From assembly GCA_961205875.1 (NCBI GenBank), contig OY540816.1, forward strand, positions 6,396,701 through 6,460,700: a DNA stretch of 64,000 bases. Direction: 5' to 3'. Each line of letters begins with the position of its first letter. The stretch's first letter is position 1. This DNA comes from Sialis fuliginosa (taxonomy: Eukaryota; Arthropoda; Insecta; Megaloptera; Sialidae). Below the pieces are notes generated by a model. It saw nothing but the letters and a program-made list of their open reading frames with translations, was not told where the DNA came from and did not search any database. Shown here piece by piece: positions 21,437 to 33,711 of the stretch. Position numbers and translations under genes: made by a program.

Positions 21437-22907
21437 CAGCGATTCTTAACCTGTGGGACGCGCGCCCCTAGGGGGGCATAATAAAACTAATTGGGGGCGC
21501 GAGCATATCGATAAAAAATGAGAAAAAATATTATTAAAACATTTATTTTATTTACTGAAAGAAAAGCAATAAAATACATTCTGACATAATAAAAAATAAA
21601 ATACACGTTTACATATACACTGATATAATACATAAGATTGTATCAGTACCGCACAATGTAAATATTTAATAATTAAGTTATCAATATTAAATTAAAAACT
21701 TTTCTTTACGTTTTGAAGTTAGTACAATCAGAATTTGTCATTTTCTCGGACACGATTTTTCGATGGTATTACAATACTTCCATTTCCTTCGGAACATGGA
21801 AGTAATATCGGTATGGAGAACCATACATGACTTCCATGTTCTTTCTATCTTTTTAAATAATTTTTAAATATACATTTTTTTAAATATTTTATTTATATAA
21901 CCTACTGGCTACTACTATGAATATACATATCGTAATACATTAAAAAAAACATATATACTTACAACGGTTACAGCTCTTTTTGCCATTTGTATATAAATAT
22001 TAGTTTTCTAATGTCAAAAACATAATTCACATTCGTAGAAAAACTAATTTGACAATTTGAATTTAGTTGCATTTGTTTCCAAGGAAACATGAATTAATGA
22101 CATATTAGTATTTAAAATTCAAATTTTAAATGTGTTTTTGATCCCTTTAATGGCTGTTTAGGTACGTACAAATAATAAATGTCCCTTAGATTCAATTGAA
22201 CTGCAAATGTACCAAATCTTATCAAAATTAGTGAGATAATACTCGCAATATTCACTTTTTAGACGAAAAAAGTTACAAAATTTCGAATATTTCCAAAACC
22301 CCTAATCCGATTAGCACCAAAATCAATAGGTCTGGAGTACTCACTGAGACAAACATTTTCCCCAAAAATAATTCAGATCGGTGCATTTTTACAGTAGTTA
22401 TCGTGCACGAAAGAAAATTCTACATCCGCACAGACACACAGACACACGGACACACAGACCCACAGACACACGCACAGCCGCCATGCGGAAATTAACTTTT
22501 CTTTACGTTTTGAAGTTAGTACAATCAGAATTTGTCATTTTCTCGGACACGATTTTTCGATGGTATTACAATACTTCCATTTCCTTCGGAACATGGAAGT
22601 AAAATGAGAAAAAATATTATTAAAACATTTATTTAATTTACTGAAAGAAAAGCAATAAAATACATTCTGACATAATAAAAAATAAAATACACGTTTACAT
22701 TTACACTGATATAATACATAGGATTGTATCAGTACCGCACAATGTAAATATTTAATAATTAAATTATCAATATTAAATTAAAAACAAGATTAATAATGCA
22801 GAGCAAAGTTTTTCGAAAGGAGGATTAATAAAATTATTGTATGAGGGGGGGGGTGAGATTTGTGATTGAAAATTGGGTCGCAAATACTAAAAAGTTGAGA
22901 AACGCTG
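21437..22907. mobile_element. hAT-like element with perfect 8-bp TSD, nested family A insert
   Basis: The ends are CAGCGATTCTTAACCTGTGG and the inverted AGTTGAGAAACGCTG. Both sides are flanked by CTTTAAAC (21429-21436 and 22908-22915), an exact 8-bp target duplication. Inside, about 183 bases of the element's own body appear twice (21518-21699 and 22603-22785), on either side of the nested family A copies. There is no transposase. Confidence 0.88.
21700..22604 (-). mobile_element. HINE-like element, family A (copy 3, one full copy plus a 114-bp partial in tandem)
   Basis: A full minus-strand copy occupies about 21814-22604. Directly to its left, 21700-21813 repeats the first ~114 bases of the element in the same orientation. 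The pair sits inside the hAT element at 21437-22907. It carries the CACAGACACACAGACACACG microsatellite of the family. Confidence 0.75.
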
Positions 22908-22915
22908 CTTTAAAC

Positions 22916-24395
22916 CCAAGCCTTCAAAATAGGTGTAACTAATTCTGAAGACACGAATTTAAAAGAAAGTAACACTGATGAATAGATTTTTTTAGTCCTT
23001 AAAAAATTCTGTAAAATTCAAACTGTCTACGGAACTCATGTTGAAGACTGCTTCTATTGGTGTAACATCAGCTTAAGGGTTATATGGACGGACAATCAGA
23101 TACAAAAGTAGCTAAATTTTGTAATATACAAATATCTGCGTTATAAATATCGTAATAGATGTTATAAATAATACAAATTATAACTAGAGTCGTTAACTTA
23201 CATATATGAAGCTAATTTTTCCTCTCCAATGACTATTTTGTTAAATTTGTACAAATTCTAATAAAGATAGTTTATTATTTTGACACTGACTATACAGCAA
23301 ATTCAACCTAACAAAAATATATTTTAAACATAATTTATGTTATTTATAGCTGCAAATTAATAAATATAGTTTATATAATTATTAAAAATACGCAATCCTG
23401 TGTTATAAATATAACAATTATTGTTATTTATCATTATTAAGATAAATATTTCACATTCTAATTATCAGTTTTCACAACGCTATTGTCATTTTCAGGTTGG
23501 TAAATATTGCTGTCAAACACTAATAGAATATCTTGATATTTTATTATTTATGCACTTTTAATTGCACTATGTACTAAATATTTCTTTAATTCTCTATAAG
23601 AAACATAATATATGACCTAATTATAAAAAACAAAGATCTTTTATAATCGTTTTTTCAAAAAATACTTTGTTTACATTGTTATCAAATTTACATGCATAAC
23701 AGTCGTAGAGCGGGAAATTTAAAATTTTGATGTATTATAATTTATTTCTCGGAAACGGTTTAGTGAAAACATATGATATTTTGCATAATTGTTCAACTAA
23801 TCAAATACTACACTCCCTCAAAAAATTAGAAAATCGGTAGCATTTTATCAATGTGTTTTACCTAAAAAATGCCGAAAAATATCAGTTTCCTATAAGAACA
23901 CATGTTAAATTTAAATCAATATAATTCCTAAACGGCTTAGTGAATCAATTTAATATTTTGTCTATTGCATAAGAATGCTAATGGGAACATTCCAACCAAT
24001 TTTCATGTATTTGGTAGCATTTTGAAATACATCCAATACATCCTTAATCTAATTTGACTGATTGTGAGTCAGTTGTTTAAAAAAAAATTGTGGGTTATAA
24101 AATTAGATAATATGAATTAATAATGCGTACCTATTTTTAAAAGCAAGTAGAGTTAGACAATGGGTTTAAAACTTCAGAAAATTAATTTTTAATTTTAAAC
24201 ATATTTATATTAATAAAATAGTTTTACGTCCAGTATTATCAAGTTTCACTAAATGCTCCTTTAACTAACTATCACATTATTAACAGAACCAAGCATAATA
24301 TATTTAATCAAATGTGTTTTTAATTTTCTACATTATGTTTTTACAACGCATATTATGTATAATTTTCATTCAGAGCCTTAATCTATATACATATA
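22916..24395. other. A/T-rich single-copy-looking DNA, no feature
   Basis: No coding frame, inverted repeat or similarity to another part of the window was found between the hAT element and HINE C copy 3. Confidence 0.5.
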
Positions 24396-25271
24396 ATCCT
24401 TAATATATATAAAGCTCAACGTCTGTCTGTCTGTCTGTCCGTTAGTGCGCTTATCACTCAAGAACCACTTATCTGATTTACGTGGTTTCTTTTTTAATTC
24501 ATAGGTACATTCTCTGGCCAGGTTATAGGCTATATATTATTACATTAGGTATAATAACAACTAAGCAGTGACGATAATAGTAAATCAAGTCGGAAAAAAA
24601 TTTGCCGTCGGCGCGCTGTTTTGCAATACGCTACCTAAACCGTTCAATATAGAACAAAATAATGTATTAAAGAATTGTGAAGAATCAAAAGTTCTACAAT
24701 AAAGTCCGCGACACCATATATCTAACTTTTATATTTAAGCCACAATGACTGCTTTTATGTTACAAAGAAAACATAAAATATTTGGGTTATGTTTACATGG
24801 ACTTATGACCTGCAAAACATTAATCCTTATCGAAATAAATAATTTCATCGTCATAAGTATTTAATGTAGATATAATTTGCCCTTTACAGCATCCAATTTG
24901 GTCGTATAGTTTAGAAAATATCTTAAAATAAATTTATAAAGGTAACATATTAAATGTATGGTGTCGTGCCGCATCGAAGTGATGTACAACAGACTGGATT
25001 CGCTTACGCTCGGTAGATATTCGGATTCCCTCGGCTGATTGTCTGAGTTTATTTTGTTTTCAATAATTAACATTTAAATTTAAACAGAACACAAATTATT
25101 TGTACTTTTTTCTTCTGATTCGTTTTTGTTAGGTAATTTAGCAATTGATAAGTTATTATTACAATAATAACTAATCGTGTTTGTACTTAATTAATTAAAC
25201 TATATTTTTTTTAAATCCTAAACAATAATTCCGTAGTCTACGCGAGCGAAGCCGCGTGGGCACTGCTAGTA
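24396..25271 (-). mobile_element. HINE-like element, family C (copy 3, full)
   Basis: The minus-strand copy begins at its 3' end with ATCCTTAATATATATAAAGC and GTCTGTCTGTCTGTCCGTTA. It finishes with CGCGAGCGAAGCCGCGTGGG. It matches copy 1 along nearly the whole length. Confidence 0.72.
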
Positions 25272-26086
25272 TTGATATAAATCACGTTTGTAATATACAA
25301 AATTTAGGTAAAAGGTGCATTTAGCGCTAAAGGAGCTTTAAATTTGTTGATAATACCGAGCATTAACATAATTAGATTTTATTAAATCAATGCATAATGT
25401 CTAATAAAAAATTATAATAAATCATTTTCATTTATGATTCTATCCGCTTTCTTTCTCGTATTTTTTAGGTAGAAAACAATTGCTCGCGGTCTTTGGAGAA
25501 TTATATATGATTCAACTATTATAATTTATTAATACATGGATATTTTGCCATCCCTTAATACTACGCTCTCCCGATCGCCAGTAAAGCTGCATCAATCGAA
25601 AAACTCTTGGATCTTGTGTCCTTTGTTGTCGTATGAATACATTCAGAGAGGAAAATGTTTTTTTTTCGTATTACCTTCATCTGGATTACTCGGATGTACA
25701 CACACACATCTAACTCAAAAATATATTTATATGTACTTATCTACTATCTACTATACAAAATCTTCAATAGTATATACATATATATGTATATAAAAGAAAG
25801 AACACGAACTATAAAAGATTTGTATTTCTTATATCACACAATAAAAATATTCTTAATAAACATTCTTAATAATTTTAGTTAGGAAGGTATATATTTTTAT
25901 TTGTATGATATATTATAACCTTAATACGAATAGTGACCATATAAATACACATTTACACTTACAAGGGAAAGGACAACTGAAGTTTTTTTAGATTTTAATC
26001 AGCTTTGGATAGGTTAAATTAAACTAAATATAAGTAAAAACGTCGTCAAGAACTTGTACTAATAATCAGTATTGATATAAATTTAA

Positions 26087-26866
26087 ATATCGGTATGGAG
26101 AACCATACATGACTTCCATGTTCTTTCGATCTGTTTAAATAATTTTTAAATATACATTTTTTTAAATATTTTATGTATATAACCTACTACTATGAATATA
26201 CATATAAAAAACATATATACTTACAACGGTTACAACTCTTTTTGCCATTTGTATATAAATATTAGTTTTCTAATGTCAAAAACATAAAACACATTCGTAG
26301 AAAAACTAATTTGACAATTTGAATTTAGTTGCATTTGTTTCCAAGGCAACATGAATTAATGACATATTAGTATTTAAAATTCAAATTTTAAGTGTGTTTT
26401 TCACCCCTTTAATGGCTATTTAGGCACGTACAAATAATAAATGTCCCTTAGATTCAATTGAACTGCAAATGTACCAAATCTTATCAAAATTAGTGAGATA
26501 ATACTCGCAATATTCACTTTTTAGACGAAAAAAGTTACAAAATTGCGAATATTTCCAAAACCCCTAATCCGATTAGCACCAAAATCAATAGGTCTGGAGT
26601 ACTCACTGAGACAAACATTTTCCCCAAAAATAATTCAGATCGGTGCATTTTTACAGTAGTTATCGTGAACGAAAGAAAATTCTACATCCGCACAGACACA
26701 CAGACACACGGACACACAGGCACACAGACACACGCACAGCCGCCATGCGGAAATTAACTTTTGTTTAAGTTTTGAAGTTAGTACAATCATAATTTGTCAT
26801 TTTCTCGGACACGATTTTTCGATGGTATTACAATACTTCCATTTCTTTCAGAACATGGAAGTAAAA
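26087..26866 (-). mobile_element. HINE-like element, family A (copy 4)
   Basis: This is a full-length minus-strand copy, from the ATATCGGTATGGAGAACCAT end to the AGAACATGGAAGTAA end. It closely resembles the copies at 5596 and 21814, including the CACAGACACACGG tract near the 5' end of the element. Confidence 0.75.
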
Positions 26867-26980
26867 ATTGGTAGATTCCCTTAAATTTTTTATCGCATTT
26901 TATAATAAAAATAATATTTAGATAACGTCAGCGGGAAGGTACATATTTTTCAGCCGCAACTTCTTTTTATAAGAAAATTA

Positions 26981-27155
26981 CAGTGAAAACTCTTTAGTAC
27001 GTTTTGCTTTAGTACGTACGTTTTTTGCCATAGTACTTTTTTATTTTTAGGTCCCAGCATTCAATAATATTATAAATATTTCGTTAGAACGTTTTTCTCA
27101 TTAGTACGCGTTCTCCCCTCAGTCCATTCAAAAACGTACTAACGAGGTTCCACTG
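26981..27155. mobile_element. Pogo/Tigger-like MITE (175 bp)
   Basis: The ends CAGTGAAAACTCTTTAGTAC and GTACTAACGAGGTTCCACTG are inverted, TA-flanked and of the pogo/Tigger terminal type. Confidence 0.8.
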
Positions 27156-27221
27156 TAATAGATGTATGTACGCATGAAATTTGAGAGAATCGATTACCAT
27201 ACTTATCACTTTCAAAAAATT

Positions 27222-27620
27222 ACTAAATTCCGCAAATAAAGTTTTTTTTTTATTATAACCTTTTATTTTGTTTATGTTTTTATTCCAATAATGGATAAAA
27301 TAAAATCAGTAATGAGCACGCAGTGATGGACACTTGCTAATGATTACAAAATGATGAGTACTACGACACAAAAGATATAAAAGAAAGAATCGTCAAATTT
27401 GAAATAATGTAAAACAGTTGCTTTGATAATATACCTATTAATTAATTAATAAATTATATTAATAATTAGTTTAAATTTCCACCAGTTTGACTCCTATTAA
27501 CCGATTGTCATTAAATCACGCTGTAAGGAAGTTAACTGTAAATAGAATAATATTCAGAAATGGTAGTAGTCAAATATCAACAAATATTTCTAATTCAGTA
27601 CATTTAATTAAAAAATAGCC
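27222..27620. mobile_element. Element F (copy 2, truncated, inverted)
   Basis: It matches the middle of F1 in reverse orientation. Both ends are missing. Its + strand frame includes RIIFRNGSSQISTNISNSVH, parallel to the frame in F1. Confidence 0.65.
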
Positions 27621-28383
27621 ATTATTGGGACCTCAGTATATACTTTATAACATGTGGACTATATATTTCTTATCTTAAGAAAAAAAACGTAAAAGTAAAA
27701 TGACAACTAGACGAGTGGGAAATTGCTTCAAGTACTCTTTTTGTACTATTTTGCATCCGCGTTCATTAAACAAAGAGGTTTTTAGAAACTGCATTCCCAT
27801 TGTTGCAGCATCTGCATAGCTATTTGTTTTAAGAATTCAGTTGCAACGTTCTTTATCATAAACATGTTCAAACACACACTCGGAAATGTTTCAAAAGAAC
27901 AAGAAGTTCCATAAAAACGGCTCATATCTTTAGCATTGAATTGCATAAATGTACATATGTATACAATATACATATGTATGTTTTACAAAATATATTTATT
28001 ACAATTTGTTTTTTTGATACATAACCATAATAGATAATAATCAATTTAACTCTAAAATACATATTCAAGATAATATCACATAATCCAGAAACATATTAAT
28101 TAAAATGTAATACAAGCAAAAAAGAAAAAACACTCGTATAAAAATATAAGTTTTATTGAGATAAAATTAAATTTCAGTTTTCAAGTATTGGTAAAAATTA
28201 TTCTAATCCAGGAAAAATAGGCATTAGAATATGGAAAATCAGAAAAAAATTGTAACCGGCTAAATTTTTACATACACCTTAGTATTAGGGTACTAAATAA
28301 TGTGTGAAAGTCTTCATCGATTTGACCGTTACCTTTTTTTACGTTTTCTGGATTATTAATTAAACATCAAAGCAAAACATTAA

Positions 28384-28560
28384 TATTCAAAATCAATGGC
28401 AGTTCCTGATTAGGACAATTGTATGTATAAACGAGTAAAGAGCTGGGTGCTTTTGCTATATCCTCTAGTTGGTTCTCGATGTATGGAGGGTTGGCTATCC
28501 CCACACACATCCTGTAAGCATCGAGAATCGTTTTAATTAGTTCAAAATGTATTACGGGCT
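28384..28560 (-). pseudogene. Unrecognised coding-like fragment, possibly transposon-derived
   Basis: Read on the minus strand this gives KPVIHFELIKTILDAYRMCV, then GIANPPYIENQLEDIAKAPS, then SLLVYTYNCPNQELPLILNI and a stop. It begins just after an in-frame stop. The amphipathic, normally balanced composition is unlike the random A/T-rich frames around it. No family could be named with confidence. A degenerate transposase or LINE segment is the likeliest reading. Confidence 0.3.
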
Positions 28561-28649
28561 TCGTTAGTTCGGTTTATATAAATGTAGAGTAGAAATTAAA
28601 AAACAAATTTTCAAATTCTAAAAAAAAGTAACGATTTATCATAAAAATA

Positions 28650-29040
28650 TCTGCCTTGGGAACCACGGGACTTTCTTATACGTAATCTTAACAGTGAATA
28701 GTATACGTGATTCTTATTTTATTAAATCATTTCTGACAAACTAACAAGATAGTATAAAATATTATTCTCTATCAAATGAATTTTTTTTAACGTAATAACT
28801 GAAAACGGATGTTTACTCTTGTCAATTTTTGAATTATTTTTGAAATAAGAAAAAAATGTTTTTGATAAAAAATGTCGAGTATGTTATTATCTATAATTTA
28901 TTCCCCATACATTTCTTCCCAACATTTATGATTTAGTCATAAATAATTTTTTTATATAATTACTAAGACTCACCCACACAGCTCACTCTCAGTATTACGT
29001 ATAAGAAAGTTCCATGACACTCATGGCAGATATTTCTCCT
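28650..29040. mobile_element. Short HINE-like element, family D, with 17-bp subterminal inverted repeats
   Basis: ACTTTCTTATACGTAAT at 28672 recurs inverted as ATTACGTATAAGAAAGT near 28995. A CCATGACACTCATGG hairpin and GGCAGATATTT lie beyond the right repeat. A comparable hairpin-like sequence followed by inverted CAGATATTTT lies beyond the left repeat. Both ends therefore look like element 3' ends. Internal sequence (GGATGTTTAC...) is related to family D. Confidence 0.5.
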
Positions 29041-29071
29041 CTGTTATGAACCATTTGAATTATAATTATTT

Positions 29072-29507
29072 TTTTTTTCAAAAATTCGTTCTTACAAAAA
29101 AATGAATAGAACATAAATTATAGATATAGATATTATCTACATTTTTTAACTTGACCATTTTTCTCTATTTCGCACTGTTTCAGAGTAATTAAAAAATCGA
29201 CGTAGGTCAACATCCGTATCCGGTTGAAAGATCGTTTTCAAAAATAGGACGTTTTCTTCCCAGCCAAAAATTAATCTTAAATATAAAATATCACCCTTCT
29301 ACGATTTGTCGTATTTGAGTTACAGCGCTTACAGACAGACAGACCGACAGACGCACACACATACATCATGGCGAAAATAGTCAGAATGGATTCAGGGAAG
29401 GTCAAAATAGATAATTCCGTCAAAATCCGGAGTTCGAAAAAAATCGGCTTCACTATACTTACTTATACTAATGTATATTTCATATACACATGGTATAAGA
29501 ATGTAAA
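29072..29507 (-). mobile_element. HINE-like element, family D (copy 2, 5' part)
   Basis: This is the minus-strand equivalent of 12508-12905 with the same hairpin end and a GACAGACAGACCGACAGACG tract. It carries an extra ~50-base segment between the end and the microsatellite that copy 1 lacks. Confidence 0.65.
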
Positions 29508-29582
29508 AATAGTTGAATAAATACTAAATACTAAATATCGGACATTTCATAAATAACTACACACTTTTTTGGTTGTCTTCTT

Positions 29583-29658
29583 CGGATAAGTGGTTCTCGA
29601 GTGATAAGCGCACTAACGGACAGACAGAGAGACGTTGAGCTTTATATATATTAAGGAT
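29583..29658 (+). mobile_element. HINE family C 3' end fragment
   Basis: It holds only the terminal ~75 bases, from GGATAAGTGGTTCTCGAGTG through GACAGACAGAGAGACG and TTTATATATATTAAGGAT. Confidence 0.65.
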
Positions 29659-30986
29659 TTATTATTAAATTAGGTTTTTATTAATTATTTTATGAAGTAA
29701 TGTTTAAATTTGAATAGATATAAAAACAATCATCCTTTTGATTAAAGCATCATTCATACGTACGAATGCAGCATCTTCCCCTCCCTTACATAATAATATT
29801 CACGCACTCGTAAATAAACAAGTCTAAACGAGTTCAGACAACTAGAATGAACAAGAATTTGCATATCAAAACTTAGTTACTTATTAGATTTAGAAAACTC
29901 TACAGAGAGCTTGCTTGTTTAGTAGTGTTTTATGTACGCGCTGCTTAGTTAATCAACTTTTGGTTTCAATCCTTTAGAATGCATACTTATGTATGTCTTT
30001 ATTTCTTGTTCAATAAATTGAAAAATATAATTTTTTATTATTAATTAATTAATATACATATAAAAGTAAATATAAGCAAAACAATTAATATAAATCAAAT
30101 AAAACTATATTTATAGGCTAACACCTAAATAATTAAATGCGTTGTGCCATTAGGGTTGCCAGATTATCTCTTTTAAAGAGAACATGTTCTCCTTTTGAGC
30201 TTCGATCTTTCTTTTTCTTTTTTGTATTGAAATCTCCACTTGTGTTATCTTTTTAAATGTAGAATATTTTGACTTAATCCTGGTTTTTATATTAGTATAT
30301 GTAAATATGTTAACCCCATTTAAAAGGAGCCCACAATTTTAATTTAATGGTCAATATTTCAAGATAATATCACAAACTCAAAAACTAAAAAGGACCTAAA
30401 AATGACATTTAGTTAGTACCTGGGTTAGATTTTAAGGGTTATTTTATATGCTATCGGCTTTGGGTTAAGCAACTGCCTAGAGCCCATAATTTCTAGGAGG
30501 GGGAGGGGGATATTTTCTAAAATGAAAGCGAAAAAAAAGGTCAACGCAGTTGAAAAACAAAAATTGTAAGGATGGAGCAAAAAAATAAGGTTGTAAAATT
30601 TTCTTAAAATAACCCCTGCAGGGAGGGGGTCCCTGAAAAATAATTGTTCACAAGGTACTTCTCGCACTCATTTTAGGTTGTAAGACACCGCTTTTCTTAA
30701 TGATTGTAAGAAAACTATTTTAAAATATATGAAAAAAAAACATAGCCATAATCATAAAATGTAAAATTTGGTTATATTATGTTAAAATTTAGTATTAGCA
30801 ACAATAGTGATTGCCAACATTAAGCCCTTAACACCCTTTAAAGATAAATTAAAACTACTTCAAGGTGAAGATGTTTCAAACAAATGAAGTTCGTTGCGAT
30901 GAACGTTGTTATTTTGAAGGATGATTCACTTTTAATAAATACTATCATATATGATACGAGTAATATAAATGTACTTATTGTTTTAA

Positions 30987-31688
30987 TAAGGGGCTATGCT
31001 AGTTTATCGGCCAAAAAAAAGGTGTTTTTCACGAATTTTTTTCCAGCAATCTATGACAGATATCGTTCTAAATCTTTTTGGGTTTAATAAATGCACTATT
31101 GAAGTACACAAAAAATTTTTTTTAATTAATTTTACAATACATATATGTGTATAATGCAGCCATGTATGCAGGTATGAAAAAAAAACACAAAACAAGGTAT
31201 GTCTTTTACTCAGTAGGTGGTTGGCTATGGCCTGAACTAGAATTTTAATTTTTGGGGCAAAAATAACAAAATGGCGGCTGTTTGAACAAACGGAATCGAA
31301 AAATACCCTTTTTTTCTTGGTTTTTCCTTGTAAAAAATAGAAAAAAATTGAATTTTGACATAATCCTAGTTCCAGCCATGCCTATGTACCTATGTATGTA
31401 ACAAACATGTGGTTAAAATTTCAGACCGATCGACCGAGTAGTTTTCGAGAAATCATTGGGACAGTATCGAAAAACATCATTTCGAGAAAAACGCGTTTAA
31501 AGTTTTTTTTTTTTTTTGAAATTGTTATAAAGTTGATACTTACAACTAATCAGTAAAGTAGGATAAAGTATACTTAGAAGGCTCAGATCACTCATAAATT
31601 TTAACACAATATTTTCGAAGGTATTTACTTTCGAAAAATAAAAAAAAAATTCGATTTTTTTAAATGCATAAACTAGCATAGCCCCTTA
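30987..31688. mobile_element. MITE W (702 bp)
   Basis: The ends TAAGGGGCTATGCTAGTTTA and TAAACTAGCATAGCCCCTTA are perfectly inverted. The interior has CCGATCGACCGAGTAGTTTT and is non-coding. A hAT-like element begins 3 bases after its right end. Confidence 0.8.
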
Positions 31689-31690
31689 AC

Positions 31691-32570
31691 CAGGCCTGGC
31701 CAACCCAAATTGCACCGCGGACCGCATTGATGACCTAACATTTTCCGAGGGCCGCACATAAATAAGACATTTTGTATGAAAATTTAGATTTTCCGGTCTT
31801 AAATTATTTTTTTAATCGATTTCTTTTTTTTCGAACTAGAACTACGTCTTCCTCGGCAATATTAAGGAATAACCTCGGAGACACGAATATAACGAAAATA
31901 TGTCACACTTTGAAAGCTTATATCTCCAGAACTAATATTCATAGAGCAATAAATAAAAATCCAATAAATAGCTTATATAATCAATTTTATAATATAATTA
32001 CTTTAACCTCCCATCCCTAAACTCTCAAATGTATAAAAAATGTAAAGCTAATTTCCATATAATTTTATACATATAGCCGACCTTCAATAATTCGCCCCCT
32101 GTCACAGATGAAGAATTGTAATAATTCATTGAGAAAAATCCTACATAAGTGCAGGAGTTTTAACGAAAAATTGTTACCCACTACTTCGCATAGAAACTGA
32201 TATGTTTACGATTTTGTATAATAAATAAAAATAGTGAAAAAATCTCAATATTTCGCCCCGTCACAGATAAAAGATTGTAATTTATCTCATTCGATTCAAG
32301 CGGAAAAAACAAGCAAGTGTTCAATCCACGTTCAATCATAGTAAATTTAAAAAAAAAATTTAACCAACAACAAAATATATCAGTATGGTTTTAAGTTTTT
32401 AAGTATTTAAAATACTAATAAATAATGGTTTTATATTTTCAAAAAAATACTTTTGTGTTATATTATAATTTTTGTATTAAATAATTTTGTTTTATAATAT
32501 AATACAAAATTATTAGTTAAGTCAGATAAATAGAACAATATTTTAATGAAAACAACGGGAGGTTAAAACC
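31691..32570. mobile_element. hAT-like MITE, same family as 11966, right end lost
   Basis: The start CAGGCCTGGCCAACCCAAAT and ACCGCATTGATGACCTAACA matches the element at 11966, and 32460-32570 matches its interior. Between them are pieces related to foldback K (32090-32330, GTCACAGATGAAG). The right end has been replaced by element I. Confidence 0.65.
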
Positions 32571-32579
32571 AATCTCATA

Positions 32580-33083
32580 ACAAACAACGCATTTTATTCA
32601 TTATTGAATAAAAATCACAATTGCCATGGAAAACTAAAATATTTTTGTAAAACTACAACAATCACTCGAGTGAAATATTAAAAAGTCAAGTAAGCTTTGG
32701 AAAAAAGAATACTTGATGTTTAAAATTTTTATATTTATTAAAATTCGTTGCTTATTTTGTTAATGTATAATAACAATACTGGCTTTAGGGAGGGAGGCTG
32801 GGCGACTGCTCTGGGTTCCAGTTCAGAAGGGGCGGCGGACGGCCACATAGAGAAATCGATCTTACGAAGCTGTAAAAATATTTTTTATAATATACCTACC
32901 TAATGTAGGACTCTACGCCTCTACTATTTAAGAAATACCATATATAATATTAATTTAAGATAATAATTTATGTAAAAAACCATACATATATTGTTTTAAT
33001 TATTATTATTAATTAAAATAGAACGTTTTTAAAAAAATCCGGTTCCGGTCGGAATTGAAAATTCCAGTTCCGGTACACCCCTA
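32580..33083. mobile_element. Element I (copy 2, 5'-truncated, J part deleted)
   Basis: It matches 17350-17640 and then jumps to 18290-18530 of copy 1, ending in CCGGTACACCCCTA. The J-derived segment of copies 1 and 3 is absent. Confidence 0.65.
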
Positions 33084-33140
33084 TAAATTATAAATGTTAC
33101 CTCCAAACAATTTGTAAATTCTTATTAAGGAAAACATATA

Positions 33141-33709
33141 CAGTCCCTGGCCATATTATTTACAAAATCGGTTGATTCGGCAGCTCAGAGAATGGTTTAC
33201 AAATGGGGAACCATTCATTTTTATGCAAGATGGAGCTCTCTGTCACACAGCACGGTCTGTTAAAGCTTTTTTGGAAGAGCAAAATATCCCTCTGTTGGAT
33301 TAGCCGGGTAATAGCCCCGATATGAATCCGATTAAAAACGTGTGAGAGCTGATGAAAAGAGAAGTGGCTAAATATGTAAACACAAACAAAACGTAACTCT
33401 TAGAAAAGATCATTCATGTGTGAAATCAACATCCAGTCTTGCATTGATAGCATACCGCGCAAAATTTAAGCTCTCATAGTGTCTAAAGGTGGCACAACAA
33501 AATATTAACATTTAATTACATTAATTTCATTACATATTTTTTCTATAATAATGATGTTTTATTTGTGTTAAAAAATAGATAATTAAGTGGATAATAAAAA
33601 AATACACATGTATGTATCTAGTAAAAACAATAAAGCTGTATAGTATCACCTGATAATTAACATTTTACATAAAATCTTATAGTGCGTCTAATAATTTGGC
33701 CAGGGACTG
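33141..33709 (+). mobile_element. Internally deleted Tc1-like transposon (569 bp)
   Basis: The ends are inverted copies of CAGTCCCTGGCCA..ATTATT, each flanked by TA, the Tc1/mariner target duplication. The inside translates as FMQDGALCHTARSVKAFLEE, QNIPLLD-stop-PGNSPDMNPIKNV-stop-ELMKREVAKY. That is the second half of a DDE transposase with a catalytic Asp (QDGA) and the SPDMNPI block, but with in-frame stops where Trp is expected in both P-x-SPD and NVWE. The first half of the gene is missing. It is a dead, internally deleted copy. Confidence 0.9.
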
Positions 33710-33711
33710 TA

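Noticed and set aside
22381-22602. Frame with HRHTDTRTHRPTDTRT in a family A element
   Set aside because: It is a translation of the CACAGACACACGGACA tract, repeated in other A copies with different frames and stops.
25536-25793. 85-codon frame MDILPSLNTTLSRSPVKLHQ
   Set aside because: Only the first ~35 codons look protein-like and the rest is low-complexity. No homology was recognised and there are no splice signals in support.
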